This document shows, one piece after another, positions 37,444-44,998 of a stretch of 64,000 bases of DNA; position 1 is the stretch's first letter, and each line of letters starts with the position of its first letter. Position numbers and translations under genes: made by a program. Origin of the DNA: G963692885 sp964658655. Lineage in GTDB: Bacteria > Acidobacteriota > Terriglobia > Terriglobales > Acidobacteriaceae. The stretch is from contig CAZZZL010000003.1 of assembly GCA_964658655.1 (NCBI GenBank), positions 95,301-159,300 of the forward strand, written 5' to 3'. Under the pieces are notes generated by a model. It searched no databases and was not told the origin of the DNA. It saw only the letters and a list, made by a program, of their open reading frames with translations.

Positions 37444-38565
37444 TCACCGGTTCCCGGCCATGAATGCAGCGATATGCTCATTCAGAAATTTCTCGTCGGC
37501 GGGGCTTGCGCCTGCACCCGCGGGGTGTCCCCACAATGAGGGGATTGGTAGTAAAGTGCAGTGTGGAATGAACTGCGACTCGTAGCGTGCGTCGGTCACA
37601 GGAAAATACAAGTCAGTGGCCGACGGCATGTAGAGCACAGGAACTTTTATCGAGCGCAGCGCCGCTTCAACGTCATCATGGAATGGCCGAGTCTTACCCA
37701 CATCATTGCTCTCCCATGTGCGCATCTGCAGAATCAGGTTGTTCGCATCTGCGCCCGGGATGAAGTTGGTGCGATATTTTTCGACCACCTGGGCGAAGGT
37801 GGTGCCGGCAGGCTCCTCGGTCTTCCATAATTCCTGTCGCCACCATTCCTGCGAGAACAGCCAACCGGTCCAGACAATCGAAAAAGCCTGGATACCCTTT
37901 ACCGGCTCGGTCGTATAGTCCCCGTTCTTGAAGCTCTCATCTGCCGTGAGCGCGGCGATCTCGCCTTCCAGTCTGACTATGCCGTGGCCATAGGTCTTCG
38001 CAGTCCCCGACGTCGCAACTATGCGGTCCATGTAATCCGGATAGCTCACCGACCACTGGAGCGCCTGCTGTGCGCCCATGGAAAAACCGATGACCGCGCG
38101 CAGATGCTCGATATGCAGCTGCTCTGTAAGTAGTTGATGCACCGCGTTCACGTTGTCTCGAATCGTCATCACCGGAAATCGAGGACCATGAAACGGCTCC
38201 GGTGTGTTGCTTGGTGAAGAAGAGCGCCCATTGCCGAATAACTCGCTCGTTACGAGAAAAAGCTTGTTCGCATCGAGTGCATGGCCCGTGCCGATCAGCC
38301 ACTCGTATCCATGCATCTCGGCCATGTAGTGCGACGGAAGCAGCACTGCGTTATCGCCCGCATCGTCAAGCTTTCCATATGTGCCATAGATGATGTGCGC
38401 TTCCGGCAGGACGACGCCGCTCTCGGTATGAAAGTTCCTGATGACATATTCGTGCTGTGTGACCTGCGGGCCCGTTGACTTCTCCTGTGCCTGCGCAGTA
38501 CGGGTGACAGGCAGCATGCAGAACAGAACTCCTGCAATGCTCAAGGCTTTGATTTCTTTCAACAT
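37444..38565 (-). CDS. Exported MetX-like alpha/beta hydrolase
   Basis: A 373-residue alpha/beta-hydrolase related to homoserine O-acetyltransferase (MetX). It shows the MetX-type opening FHTESGVVLPEAHIIYGTYG, an oxyanion region, and the nucleophile elbow VIGFSMGAQQALQW. The likely Asp is in VPVLYMPSATDLYFP and the His in PIPSLWGHPAGAG. Unlike MetX it has an N-terminal signal peptide (IAGVLFCMLPVTRTAQA), so it is probably periplasmic and unlikely to make methionine precursors; hydrolase activity on an ester or amide is more plausible. Such MetX-like exported proteins are usually annotated only as alpha/beta fold hydrolases. Divergent from the Gfo/Idh/MocA gene. Substrate unknown. Confidence 0.85.
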   Translation of the reverse strand: MLKEIKALSIAGVLFCMLPVTRTAQAQEKSTGPQVTQHEYVIRNFHTESGVVLPEAHIIYGTYGKLDDAGDNAVLLPSHYMAEMHGYEWLIGTGHALDANKLFLVTSELFGNGRSSSPSNTPEPFHGPRFPVMTIRDNVNAVHQLLTEQLHIEHLRAVIGFSMGAQQALQWSVSYPDYMDRIVATSGTAKTYGHGIVRLEGEIAALTADESFKNGDYTTEPVKGIQAFSIVWTGWLFSQEWWRQELWKTEEPAGTTFAQVVEKYRTNFIPGADANNLILQMRTWESNDVGKTRPFHDDVEAALRSIKVPVLYMPSATDLYFPVTDARYESQFIPHCTLLPIPSLWGHPAGAGASPADEKFLNEHIAAFMAGNR

Positions 38566-38921
38566 GCGTCTGTATCCTGTCTGCCAATTTGGCCGGCTGC
38601 CTGAATTGTATGCAACTACCGGTCGCTCATCGCCAACATTCTTGAGCGCGGGGACTTTTCTATCTGCTCACTTTCCTCAAAGCAGCCATCGTAAAAGGAT
38701 TTATATCTGCATGCTGACCAGTCTTCGATTTTGTCCTGGCTGCAAACTCCGGAGTATGATGCGGGACGCGCAAGGAACCTGCTTCGACTGGTCGCGAATA
38801 TCGCGAAGCCTTGGAATATGAAGATTGCCAGTACGGGGATCGCGGAACCAGCGTCATGTGGTGGCAGCCGCGCTTCTGCCGTACATCACGTAATTAAAGA
38901 TTCGACACCTATTGGAGCACT
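38566..38921. other. Divergent intergenic region
   Basis: About 356 bases between the MetX-like gene and the Gfo/Idh/MocA gene, with the ribosome site GGAGCACT before 38922. Both promoters should lie here. I see no gene or clear regulatory palindrome. Confidence 0.45.
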
Positions 38922-40088
38922 ATGACAAACATGCTGAATCGACGCAGCTTCCTGGTAGCCGGCGGGATGACCGCCCTTGCATCGACCCGGGTATGGGGAG
39001 CGAATGATACGCTGCGCCTCGGGGTCATCGGGGCGGGCGGCCGCATGCAAAGCCTTCTGGATGCCGCGAACAAGGCAGGCAATTCTGAGATCGTCGCCGT
39101 CAGTGATGTCTATACTCCGCATCGCGATGCGGTGAAGGAAAAGTACAACGGCACCCCCACGACCCACCTTCACTATGAGGAGGTGCTTTCGCAGAATCTC
39201 GATGCAGTGCTGATTGCGGCGCCGGATCACTGGCATGTCAAGATGGCCGTCGACGCCATCGCATCCGGCAAAGACGTGTATCTGGAAAAGCCGGTCACCC
39301 ACACGATTGAAGAGGGCGCGACATTGACCCATGCGGTGCGCTCCAGCAAACAGGTTCTGCAGTGCGGGATGCAGCAGCGAAGCTGGTCGCACTTCCGCGA
39401 TGCGGTCGACATGGTGCAGGGTGGAAGTCTCGGCCGCATTACCCAGGTGCGCACCTACTGGTGGCAGAATTATCAGCGCAACTGGGTGCCGAAGCCCATG
39501 GATGCGTCCGCACTCGACTGGAAAGTATGGCTTGGTTCCGCGCCCGACCAGCCATTCAGCGCAGAGAAATACAGCCACTGGCGCTGGTACTGGAATTTCG
39601 GCGGCGGCGCCATGACGGACCTGTTCGCGCACTGGATTGACGTCGTGCACTGGGCCATGAAAGAGGACCAGCCGCGCGCAGCGCAAATGCTTGCTGACAA
39701 ATACATCTTCGAGCAATGGGATTGTCCCGACACGATACAGGCGGCGTTCCGCTACCCCGGTTTCGACGTTGTCTATGAGGGCATGATGAGTTCCTCAATC
39801 GATGACGGCGGTCTTGAATTTCGCGGCACCGATGCTACTCTCAAGATCGATCGCAGCGGGTTCAGCGTTCACCAGGAGGGCGTCAAGACCCAGGACAATC
39901 CGGTGATCAGCGGCCACAGCTTTCGCGATGGAACCATTGCCCACATGGAGAATTTCTTCGAGTGTGTTCGAACCCGTAAAGACCCGAATGCGCCTGTAGA
40001 AGCAGGTGTAGCTGCGGCGCGGGCAGGACACATCGGCAACTACGCCTTTCTCCATGGCGGACAGACCGCATGGCCGAAAAAGGTCTAA
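38922..40088 (+). CDS. Tat-exported Gfo/Idh/MocA-family oxidoreductase
   Basis: A 388-residue NAD(P)-type oxidoreductase. The N-terminus is a twin-arginine signal (LNRRSFLVAGGMTALAS). The Rossmann motif LGVIGAGGRMQSLLDAA follows, and the family signature EKPVTHTIEEG provides the active-site Lys. The C-terminal part has DLFAHWIDVVHWAM and the substrate-side sheet VYEGMMSSSIDDGGLEFRG. Family members oxidise sugars or inositols, or as closed-cycle hydrolases (GH109-like) cleave glycosides with a bound NAD. Because free NAD is absent outside the cytoplasm, a Tat-exported member most likely carries its cofactor folded in, which favours a GH109-like or redox-neutral reaction. Specificity cannot be read. 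Convergent with the TolB-like gene. Confidence 0.9.
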   Translation: MTNMLNRRSFLVAGGMTALASTRVWGANDTLRLGVIGAGGRMQSLLDAANKAGNSEIVAVSDVYTPHRDAVKEKYNGTPTTHLHYEEVLSQNLDAVLIAAPDHWHVKMAVDAIASGKDVYLEKPVTHTIEEGATLTHAVRSSKQVLQCGMQQRSWSHFRDAVDMVQGGSLGRITQVRTYWWQNYQRNWVPKPMDASALDWKVWLGSAPDQPFSAEKYSHWRWYWNFGGGAMTDLFAHWIDVVHWAMKEDQPRAAQMLADKYIFEQWDCPDTIQAAFRYPGFDVVYEGMMSSSIDDGGLEFRGTDATLKIDRSGFSVHQEGVKTQDNPVISGHSFRDGTIAHMENFFECVRTRKDPNAPVEAGVAAARAGHIGNYAFLHGGQTAWPKKV

Positions 40089-40098
40089 GCCGGTCCGT

Positions 40099-41088
40099 TT
40101 ATTTGCTGCTCCCGGCATCTGTCGGGGGCAGCAAATAACTTACGAACGCAAAGTGTTTGCTATCCGGGGACCAGGACGGGACATTCATTGACCCAGAGCC
40201 GCCGATAATATCGACGACCGTTCGCACCGATCGATCGCCGGGCGAAAGAATACGCAGGGAAACCTTGCGGTTGACTGGATGCCCCGTCGTCCCATGTTCA
40301 TAGCTGATGAAGACAATCGACTTGCCATCTGGCGAATTGTGCGGCGTCCAGTTGACGCGGTCATCGGCCGTCATCTGCTCTGGCGCGCTGCCGTCCGGAC
40401 GCATCCGCCAGATCTGTTCTGTACCGCCGCGGTCTGAGTTGAAGTAGATGTAGCTGCCGTCGGGAGAGAAATCGGGATCGTCGCTGATACCGCTACCCGT
40501 CGTCAGTGCCTTCTCTTCGCCGCCACCGACTGGAATCGCGAAGATGTTTCCGGAGCCATGACTGGGGCGGGTAAAAATAATCGACTTACCGTCCGGCGAC
40601 CAGCTATGCCAGTACGAATCAGGATGCTCGGTCACGCGCCGCGGCGTACCACCGGAGATCGGAATGATGTAGACCCGCGCTTCAGGTGCGCCGGGCTTGC
40701 TGCAGGTGATCGCGAGCGACTTGCCGTCTGGAGACAGTCCGTGACTGCCATTGCACTTTGTTGCAGCGCCCACATCGATGGCCCTGGGTTCGCCTCCCGT
40801 GGCCGGAATAATCATCATCTTGCCGTCCTGATCGAAGATCAGGCTCTTGCCATCTTTCGTCCAGTTCGGCGCTTCGAAACGGCCGTGCGCCTTGTAAACA
40901 GTAGTGAGGTGGCCATCCAAATCAACTGTCTGCAATACGCTTTCAATCGCGGGCGGTGCAGCCGGCAACTGCGCGAACACCGCATGATCGCATGCTCCAG
41001 CTATCGTCAAAGACGCTGCAGCAAGCCACGCGCCATATGAACGTGATTTCAATTGCCAGAAAAGGATAAATGCCTCCAGGCAAACCAC
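40099..41088 (-). CDS. Exported TolB-like (PD40) beta-propeller protein
   Basis: A protein of up to 329 residues made of PD40/WD40-type repeats: FEAPNWTKDGKSLIFDQ, SHGLSPDGKSLAITC, WHSWSPDGKSIIFTR, DPDFSPDGSYIYFNSDRGG, NWTPHNSPDGKSIVFIS and NVPSWSPDSKHFAFVS, six blades. A signal peptide (SRSYGAWLAAASLTIAG, cut near FAQ) places it in the periplasm. The start is uncertain: the frame opens with GTG at 41088 directly beside a hairpin and with little ribosome site, whereas a TTG at 41052 would begin the signal peptide more naturally. It lies 57 bases downstream of the aldo/keto reductase gene. It lacks the N-terminal TolB domain, so it is not TolB itself. No catalytic domain is present; binding or sensing is likely. 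Confidence 0.8.
   Translation of the reverse strand: MVCLEAFILFWQLKSRSYGAWLAAASLTIAGACDHAVFAQLPAAPPAIESVLQTVDLDGHLTTVYKAHGRFEAPNWTKDGKSLIFDQDGKMMIIPATGGEPRAIDVGAATKCNGSHGLSPDGKSLAITCSKPGAPEARVYIIPISGGTPRRVTEHPDSYWHSWSPDGKSIIFTRPSHGSGNIFAIPVGGGEEKALTTGSGISDDPDFSPDGSYIYFNSDRGGTEQIWRMRPDGSAPEQMTADDRVNWTPHNSPDGKSIVFISYEHGTTGHPVNRKVSLRILSPGDRSVRTVVDIIGGSGSMNVPSWSPDSKHFAFVSYLLPPTDAGSSK
40101..40136. terminator. Hairpin between convergent genes
   Basis: ATTTGCTGCTCCCG and CGGGGGCAGCAAAT pair to a stem of about 13 bases with a short loop, overlapping the last codons of the TolB-like gene and 13 bases after the Gfo/Idh/MocA stop. It has no long U-tract on either strand, so termination efficiency is uncertain. 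Confidence 0.45.
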
Positions 41089-41113
41089 CTGACGCTCTTA
41101 GTCGAAGCGTCAG
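41089..41113. other. Hairpin in the aldo/keto reductase - TolB-like gap
   Basis: CTGACGCT and AGCGTCAG form a perfect 8-base stem around a 9-base loop in the 57-base spacer between two minus-strand genes. With no U-tract it may attenuate or stabilise the downstream message. It touches the GTG at 41088 and so bears on the start of the TolB-like gene. Confidence 0.4.
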
Positions 41114-41145
41114 CTTTCGCTAAAGTTCTGATTCTCTGCGCCGGC

Positions 41146-42027
41146 TTAAGCCAGTGCGAGATTCAAATTATTGATCGCTTCGTCTATCTCGCCGGTGTTC
41201 TTATATCCAACGGTCACGCACTGAACACCGGCATTCCTGAAGGCGAAACGCATTGCTGTCTGGCGGTCCTGGTGATTGAACGTTCCTTCGCCCGCAAGCT
41301 TCATACTGATGACGCCCATGCCTTCTTTGCGCGCTTGTCGAACATGCGTGACAACTTCATTCACATTGCCGAGGCCGTCAGTATTGAAATCCTCCGCGTC
41401 CATTCTCGTGCCCTTATGGTTCACGCGGATCATCGCGACATCGAGCCAGCTATTGCCCGGCACCTGGCGCAAGGCAGGCAATCCGTGCACCGAGGCGCCA
41501 TGTTTCAGAATGACCTTCCGCTGTTCGGCCTGCAGGATCGCATCCTGCCAGCGAGACGTGTCCTGCGGCCATGTGCCGGTATGTTGCCAGTGCAGCAGCA
41601 TGATGTCAAAATATTCGGTGTTGGCCAGCCTGCGAAGCTCGTCGAACTTGGCTTGCGGCTCGACGCCATCATGGGTCGTCACCTTCGACATGATCCGATA
41701 ATTTTCGCGAGGAATGCCCTTCAACGCGATGCCAAGCATCCTGTGCATTTCGCCGTAGGATTCAGCCGTTTCGTAAAAGCGGATGCCGCGATCGTAAGCA
41801 TAGCGAACCAGCCGCGTGAACTGTTCCTGGCCCAGGTCACGCTGCACCTGGCCACTCATGCTACCGGTGCCGAACGCAAGCCGTGTCACCTTCACGTCCG
41901 AGCGACCAAGCGTTACCCAGTCGGTCGCAGTTTCGCGTTCAGCGTGAAGTGGAAGGCTCGTAGCACTGGCGAGCGCTCCGGCAGCCAGGCCGGTCCTGAG
42001 AAAGTCGCGTCTTGAATATTGGGACAT
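41146..42027 (-). CDS. Tat-exported aldo/keto reductase
   Basis: A 293-residue aldo/keto reductase. ATG 42027 follows GGAGG by 4 bases and begins a twin-arginine signal (YSRRDFLRTGLAAGALAS). Family motifs are LGRSDVKVTRLAFGTGSMSG, RGIRFYETAESYGEMHRMLG (catalytic Tyr; the usual Asp is Glu here), YRIMSKV (Lys) and IMLLHWQH (His). The fold is a TIM barrel that reduces carbonyls with NADPH. Tat export with a pre-bound cofactor is the likely reason for the signal. It appears to be the first gene of a two-gene unit with the TolB-like propeller. An in-frame GTG/ATG further upstream (42060) lacks a ribosome site. Substrate unknown. Confidence 0.9.
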   Translation of the reverse strand: MSQYSRRDFLRTGLAAGALASATSLPLHAERETATDWVTLGRSDVKVTRLAFGTGSMSGQVQRDLGQEQFTRLVRYAYDRGIRFYETAESYGEMHRMLGIALKGIPRENYRIMSKVTTHDGVEPQAKFDELRRLANTEYFDIMLLHWQHTGTWPQDTSRWQDAILQAEQRKVILKHGASVHGLPALRQVPGNSWLDVAMIRVNHKGTRMDAEDFNTDGLGNVNEVVTHVRQARKEGMGVISMKLAGEGTFNHQDRQTAMRFAFRNAGVQCVTVGYKNTGEIDEAINNLNLALA

Positions 42028-42167
42028 ACTGCCTCCAATGGGCCGAATGCTAACACACATCGTGCATCGCGCGAGCCGGCCGTCATGGTGAGGTCAAACT
42101 GTGTGCAGTGCGCATCCTGCAGTAGCATCGAGCAAGCGGCTATGTGCGTCCATAAAAGGAAGAACAA

Positions 42168-42425
42168 GTGGAGACAAATCTCGTCGAGTTCAAATTGCGC
42201 AGGACCGGTGCGACCCTTATGCTGGCCGCAGAGCCGGTAAGCGGGGGTCCGCAGAGCTTCTCCATGAAAGGCGTTCAGATTCAGCGCTTTCGCTTTGAAC
42301 ATGATGTGCTGAGTGCTTTCGAACGCACCGGCATTGGCCACTGGTCAGAGTTTCCGTCGGATAATATCCAGGCGACCGTCACACGAGAGCAACTGCATTC
42401 CCTCGGCTTCAAGGGCATTTACTGA
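42168..42425 (+). CDS. Small protein of unknown function
   Basis: A predicted 85-residue protein starting at GTG with AAAGGA 7-8 bases upstream. The sequence is mixed alpha/beta, soluble, without signal peptide (LRRTGATLMLAAEPVSGG, GIGHWSEFPSDNIQ). I do not recognise a family. It sits 128 bases upstream of the ECF sigma factor in the same direction and is divergent from the aldo/keto reductase gene. It could also be non-coding; the ribosome site and lack of a competing frame favour a real gene. Confidence 0.5.
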   Translation: METNLVEFKLRRTGATLMLAAEPVSGGPQSFSMKGVQIQRFRFEHDVLSAFERTGIGHWSEFPSDNIQATVTREQLHSLGFKGIY

Positions 42426-42512
42426 CTAGCCCGTCTGCCGAAAGATCCCAGCCGTTGAATAATTCTTTCCTGCACACAATATCTTCCTTTCTGAATCGTC
42501 TACAGCAATAGA

Positions 42513-42534
42513 CCGGGAGCTTGCATGCTTCCGG
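42513..42534 (+). promoter_or_regulatory. Stem-loop in the sigma-factor leader
   Basis: CCGGGAGC and GCTTCCGG pair (one G-T wobble) around a 6-base loop, ending 19 bases before the sigma-factor ATG and just upstream of its ribosome site (AAGGA). It could influence translation of the sigma factor. Confidence 0.35.
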
Positions 42535-42553
42535 TTGATCGCAGAAGGACAGA

Positions 42554-43117
42554 ATGACCAGCCAGGAGTGGACGATTGCCGAGCAGGACCAGTTCATTGC
42601 AGATGCAGTGGCCCGGGACGAGCCTCGACTGCGAAACTTCATTCGCAAACGTGTGCTGGATAGTAGTGAAGCAGAAGACATTCTGCAGGACGTATTTTAC
42701 GAATTGATCGAGAGCTATCGGCTCATGAAGCCGATCGAGCAGGTCACAGCGTGGCTGTATCGCGTTGCGCGTAATCGGATCACCGACCTCTTCCGTAGAC
42801 ATAGGCCCGATTCGCTTAACGATCCGGCGTATGACGACGAGTCGGTCTCGCTGCAAGACCTGCTGCCGTCGCCCGATGCCGGACCTGATGCGATGTATGC
42901 AAGAAACGTCATGCTGGAAGTTCTGGATGACGCACTTGATGAGATGCCGGCCAGTCAGCGTGATGTCTTCATCGCTCACGAGGTGCAGGGTAAAAGCTTC
43001 AAGGAAATTGCTGAAGAAACTGGCACCAGTGTGAATACGCTGCTGTCGCGCAAGCGGTATGCCATCCAGCACCTGCGGCGGCGCCTGCTTGAAATGGACG
43101 AAAGTCTGGGAGTTTAA
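42554..43117 (+). CDS. ECF-type RNA polymerase sigma factor
   Basis: A 187-residue extracytoplasmic-function sigma factor. Region 2 spans about residues 15-80 (DILQDVFYELIES for core binding, VTAWLYRVARNRITDLFRR for the -10 element) and region 4 about 125-180 (MPASQRDVFIAHEVQGKSFKEI, then TGTSVNTLLSRKRYAIQHLRRRL, the helix-turn-helix for -35 recognition). The linker is acidic. It has a good ribosome site (AAGGA, 5 bases). Two small genes follow at 12 and 43 bases, the first a membrane protein that is the best candidate for its controller; no classical zinc anti-sigma domain is present. Target promoters unknown. Confidence 0.93.
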   Translation: MTSQEWTIAEQDQFIADAVARDEPRLRNFIRKRVLDSSEAEDILQDVFYELIESYRLMKPIEQVTAWLYRVARNRITDLFRRHRPDSLNDPAYDDESVSLQDLLPSPDAGPDAMYARNVMLEVLDDALDEMPASQRDVFIAHEVQGKSFKEIAEETGTSVNTLLSRKRYAIQHLRRRLLEMDESLGV

Positions 43118-43129
43118 AAAGGAAACAAT

Positions 43130-43480
43130 ATGAGAAGGAATCGACCGTTCAAAGTACTGAAAATTGTTTTAATGGTAGTGGCCGCCAGCGCGGTATTCGG
43201 GTTGGTCATTCAGCATTTATGGAACTGGCTTGTGCCCGCAATACTCGGATTGCACAGCATCACGTTCTGGCAGGCCATCGGCCTGTTTGTTCTGAGCAAG
43301 ATCCTCTTCGGCGGGTTTCACCGCCATGGCCCGCGCGGCAGGTGGGGGCGCCATATGAATGAACGCTGGGCGCAGATGTCTCCCGAAGATCGGGAGAAAT
43401 TCCGCTCAGGCATGCGGGGCTGGCGCGGTTGCCGTCCTGATCGCGAGGGCATGCCGGCATCCGGACAAACGTCTGTCTAG
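43130..43480 (+). CDS. Small two-segment membrane protein linked to the sigma factor
   Basis: A 116-residue protein with a basic N-terminus, a first membrane segment at about residues 10-27, a second at about 44-61, and a soluble C-terminal tail rich in His, Arg and Gly (GGFHRHGPRGRWGRHMNERW) ending with MSPEDREKFRSGM. Both membrane segments fit an inner-membrane protein. It starts 12 bases after the sigma gene with GGAAACAA upstream, so it is in the same operon. I infer a regulatory partner (anti-sigma-like or signal-relay) but no known domain is visible. The His/Arg-rich tail could bind metal or the sigma factor. Confidence 0.75.
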   Translation: MRRNRPFKVLKIVLMVVAASAVFGLVIQHLWNWLVPAILGLHSITFWQAIGLFVLSKILFGGFHRHGPRGRWGRHMNERWAQMSPEDREKFRSGMRGWRGCRPDREGMPASGQTSV

Positions 43481-43523
43481 GAACTGGTCCGAGCAAAAGC
43501 AAAGCAACGAAAGAGAGTAAGCC

Positions 43524-43727
43524 ATGGGCGAAAAGATCAGGATGACCTTTAATATTGCTACGCAATCCGCCGGTGGCTTCCACCCTGCCGATCGGCTGGG
43601 AGAACTCGAGGCAGAAAATTCGCGCCTCAAACGTCTCCTGGCAGAATTGCTGATCAAGAACCATGAACTTCGCCAGGGCGCCCGCATCGCGACTGATCCT
43701 GTAAGCGACGATACTGCGTGGTTTTAA
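43524..43727 (+). CDS. Small coiled-coil protein in the sigma-factor operon
   Basis: A 67-residue protein with GAGAG upstream of its ATG. Residues about 24-52 form a leucine-zipper-like coiled coil (LGELEAENSRLKRLLAELLI). The text is similar in style to the C-terminal coiled coil of IS3-type OrfA proteins, but there is no helix-turn-helix, OrfB or inverted repeat nearby, so an insertion-sequence remnant is only an alternative. Its place as third gene of a tight operon with the sigma factor suggests a small regulatory or oligomerising partner. Function unknown. Confidence 0.6.
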   Translation: MGEKIRMTFNIATQSAGGFHPADRLGELEAENSRLKRLLAELLIKNHELRQGARIATDPVSDDTAWF

Positions 43728-43872
43728 CTTCGCTGACGGCGACCGGCGGATCGTGCGCAGTTATGCAGGCGCCGGCGCTGCAGTGCCATACTGCTAAGAT
43801 TGCTACGCCTCTCCAGGGCAGGCATTCAGCGGCTTGAAGCAACAGCCGGTCTTCATCACTTGTGAGGTTCCC

Positions 43873-44928
43873 GTGGGAAAGCGCTACAACAGCATTCTGG
43901 AAACGGTCGGCGATACTCCGGTCGTCAGGATTAATAATCTCGGACCGGCCGGCATTAATCTTTATGTCAAGGTGGAAGCATTCAATCCGCTGGGCTCGGT
44001 CAAGGATCGTCTCGCCCTCGGCGTGATTGAAGAGGCAGAAAAATCAGGCCGACTGCAGCCAGGCCAGACGGTGGTCGAAGGCACCAGCGGCAACACCGGC
44101 ATTGGCCTGGCCATGGTCTGCGCACAAAAGGGTTATCCACTCGTGATCATCATGGCCGACACGTTCAGCATTGAGCGGCGCAAGCTGATGCGCTTTCTGG
44201 GCGCGAAGGTCGTGCTGACCCCGGGCGCCAGTCGCGGTATCGGCATGGTGAACAAGGCAAAAGAACTGGCTGAGAAAAATGGCTGGTTTCAGCCGCTGCA
44301 ATTTACGAATGAAGCGAACGCCGATATGCATTCACGGACCACTGCTGTCGAAATACTCGAAGACTTTCGCGATGAGCGGCTCGATTACTTCGTGACTGGT
44401 TTTGGGACTGGCGGTACCTTGAAGGGTGTTGGCCGCGTGCTAAGAAAGGAGCGGCCGGAAACGAAAATCATCGTCGCCGAGCCGGATGACGCAGCGATGC
44501 TTTCGAGCGGCGTCGCACAGGAACGCAATCCCGATGGTTCGGCCATCGCGAGCCATCCCGCCTGGCATCCTCATCCGCAGCAGGGGTGGAGTCCGGACTT
44601 TATTCCCAAGCTCACAGGTGATGCCGTTGCTATGAAACTTATCGATCAGGTCGTGCGCATCAAGAATGCAGATGCCATGGCTCGCAGCAGGGAACTGGCC
44701 CGTTGCGAAGGCATATTTGTAGGCATCAGTTCAGGCGCGACATTCGACGGTGCGCTCCAGGTCTCAGCGGGAGCACCGCAAGGCTCTACTATTCTCTGCA
44801 TGCTGCCGGATACAGGTGAGCGTTACCTCAGCACGCCGCTGTTTGCGGAAGTGGCTGTCGACATGAATGAAGAAGAACTCACGATCTCGCATTCGACGCC
44901 CAGCGCATGGGTCCAGCCCGCGCCTTAG
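43873..44928 (+). CDS. cysK: Cysteine synthase (O-acetylserine sulfhydrylase)
   Basis: A 351-residue PLP enzyme that makes L-cysteine from O-acetylserine and sulfide. It has ETVGDTPVVRINN near the N-terminus, the PLP Lys in FNPLGSVKDRLAL, the substrate loop VEGTSGNTGIGLAMV, the phosphate-binding GFGTGGTLKGVGR and a C-terminal VGISSGATFDGAL. The GTG at 43873 was chosen because GAGG lies 6 bases upstream; an in-frame TTG at 43834 would add 13 residues with no ribosome site. There is a family-atypical stretch of about 20 residues after the EPDDAAML region (RNPDGSAIASHPAWHPHPQQ), so exact CysK versus CysM assignment is not fully certain. An intrinsic terminator follows. Confidence 0.92.
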   Translation: MGKRYNSILETVGDTPVVRINNLGPAGINLYVKVEAFNPLGSVKDRLALGVIEEAEKSGRLQPGQTVVEGTSGNTGIGLAMVCAQKGYPLVIIMADTFSIERRKLMRFLGAKVVLTPGASRGIGMVNKAKELAEKNGWFQPLQFTNEANADMHSRTTAVEILEDFRDERLDYFVTGFGTGGTLKGVGRVLRKERPETKIIVAEPDDAAMLSSGVAQERNPDGSAIASHPAWHPHPQQGWSPDFIPKLTGDAVAMKLIDQVVRIKNADAMARSRELARCEGIFVGISSGATFDGALQVSAGAPQGSTILCMLPDTGERYLSTPLFAEVAVDMNEEELTISHSTPSAWVQPAP

Positions 44929-44948
44929 ATCTGCATCACAAAAATAAA

Positions 44949-44980
44949 GCCCCGAAAATTCTCGGGGCATATTTTTTTCT
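44949..44980 (+). terminator. Intrinsic terminator after cysteine synthase
   Basis: GCCCCGA / TCGGGGC stem with a 6-base loop, followed on the plus strand by ATATTTTTTT, a classical rho-independent terminator 20 bases after the cysK stop. Confidence 0.85.
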
Positions 44981-44998
44981 GATAACTTTTCTGCATTT

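Noticed and set aside
40101..40136. Strong rho-independent terminator
   Set aside because: The stem is strong but there is no U-tract on either strand, so it is kept only as a hairpin of moderate confidence.
43524..43727. Remnant of an IS3-type insertion sequence (OrfA coiled coil)
   Set aside because: Only the zipper-like text is similar. No helix-turn-helix, OrfB, terminal inverted repeats or target duplication is seen, and the ribosome site and operon spacing fit a normal small gene.
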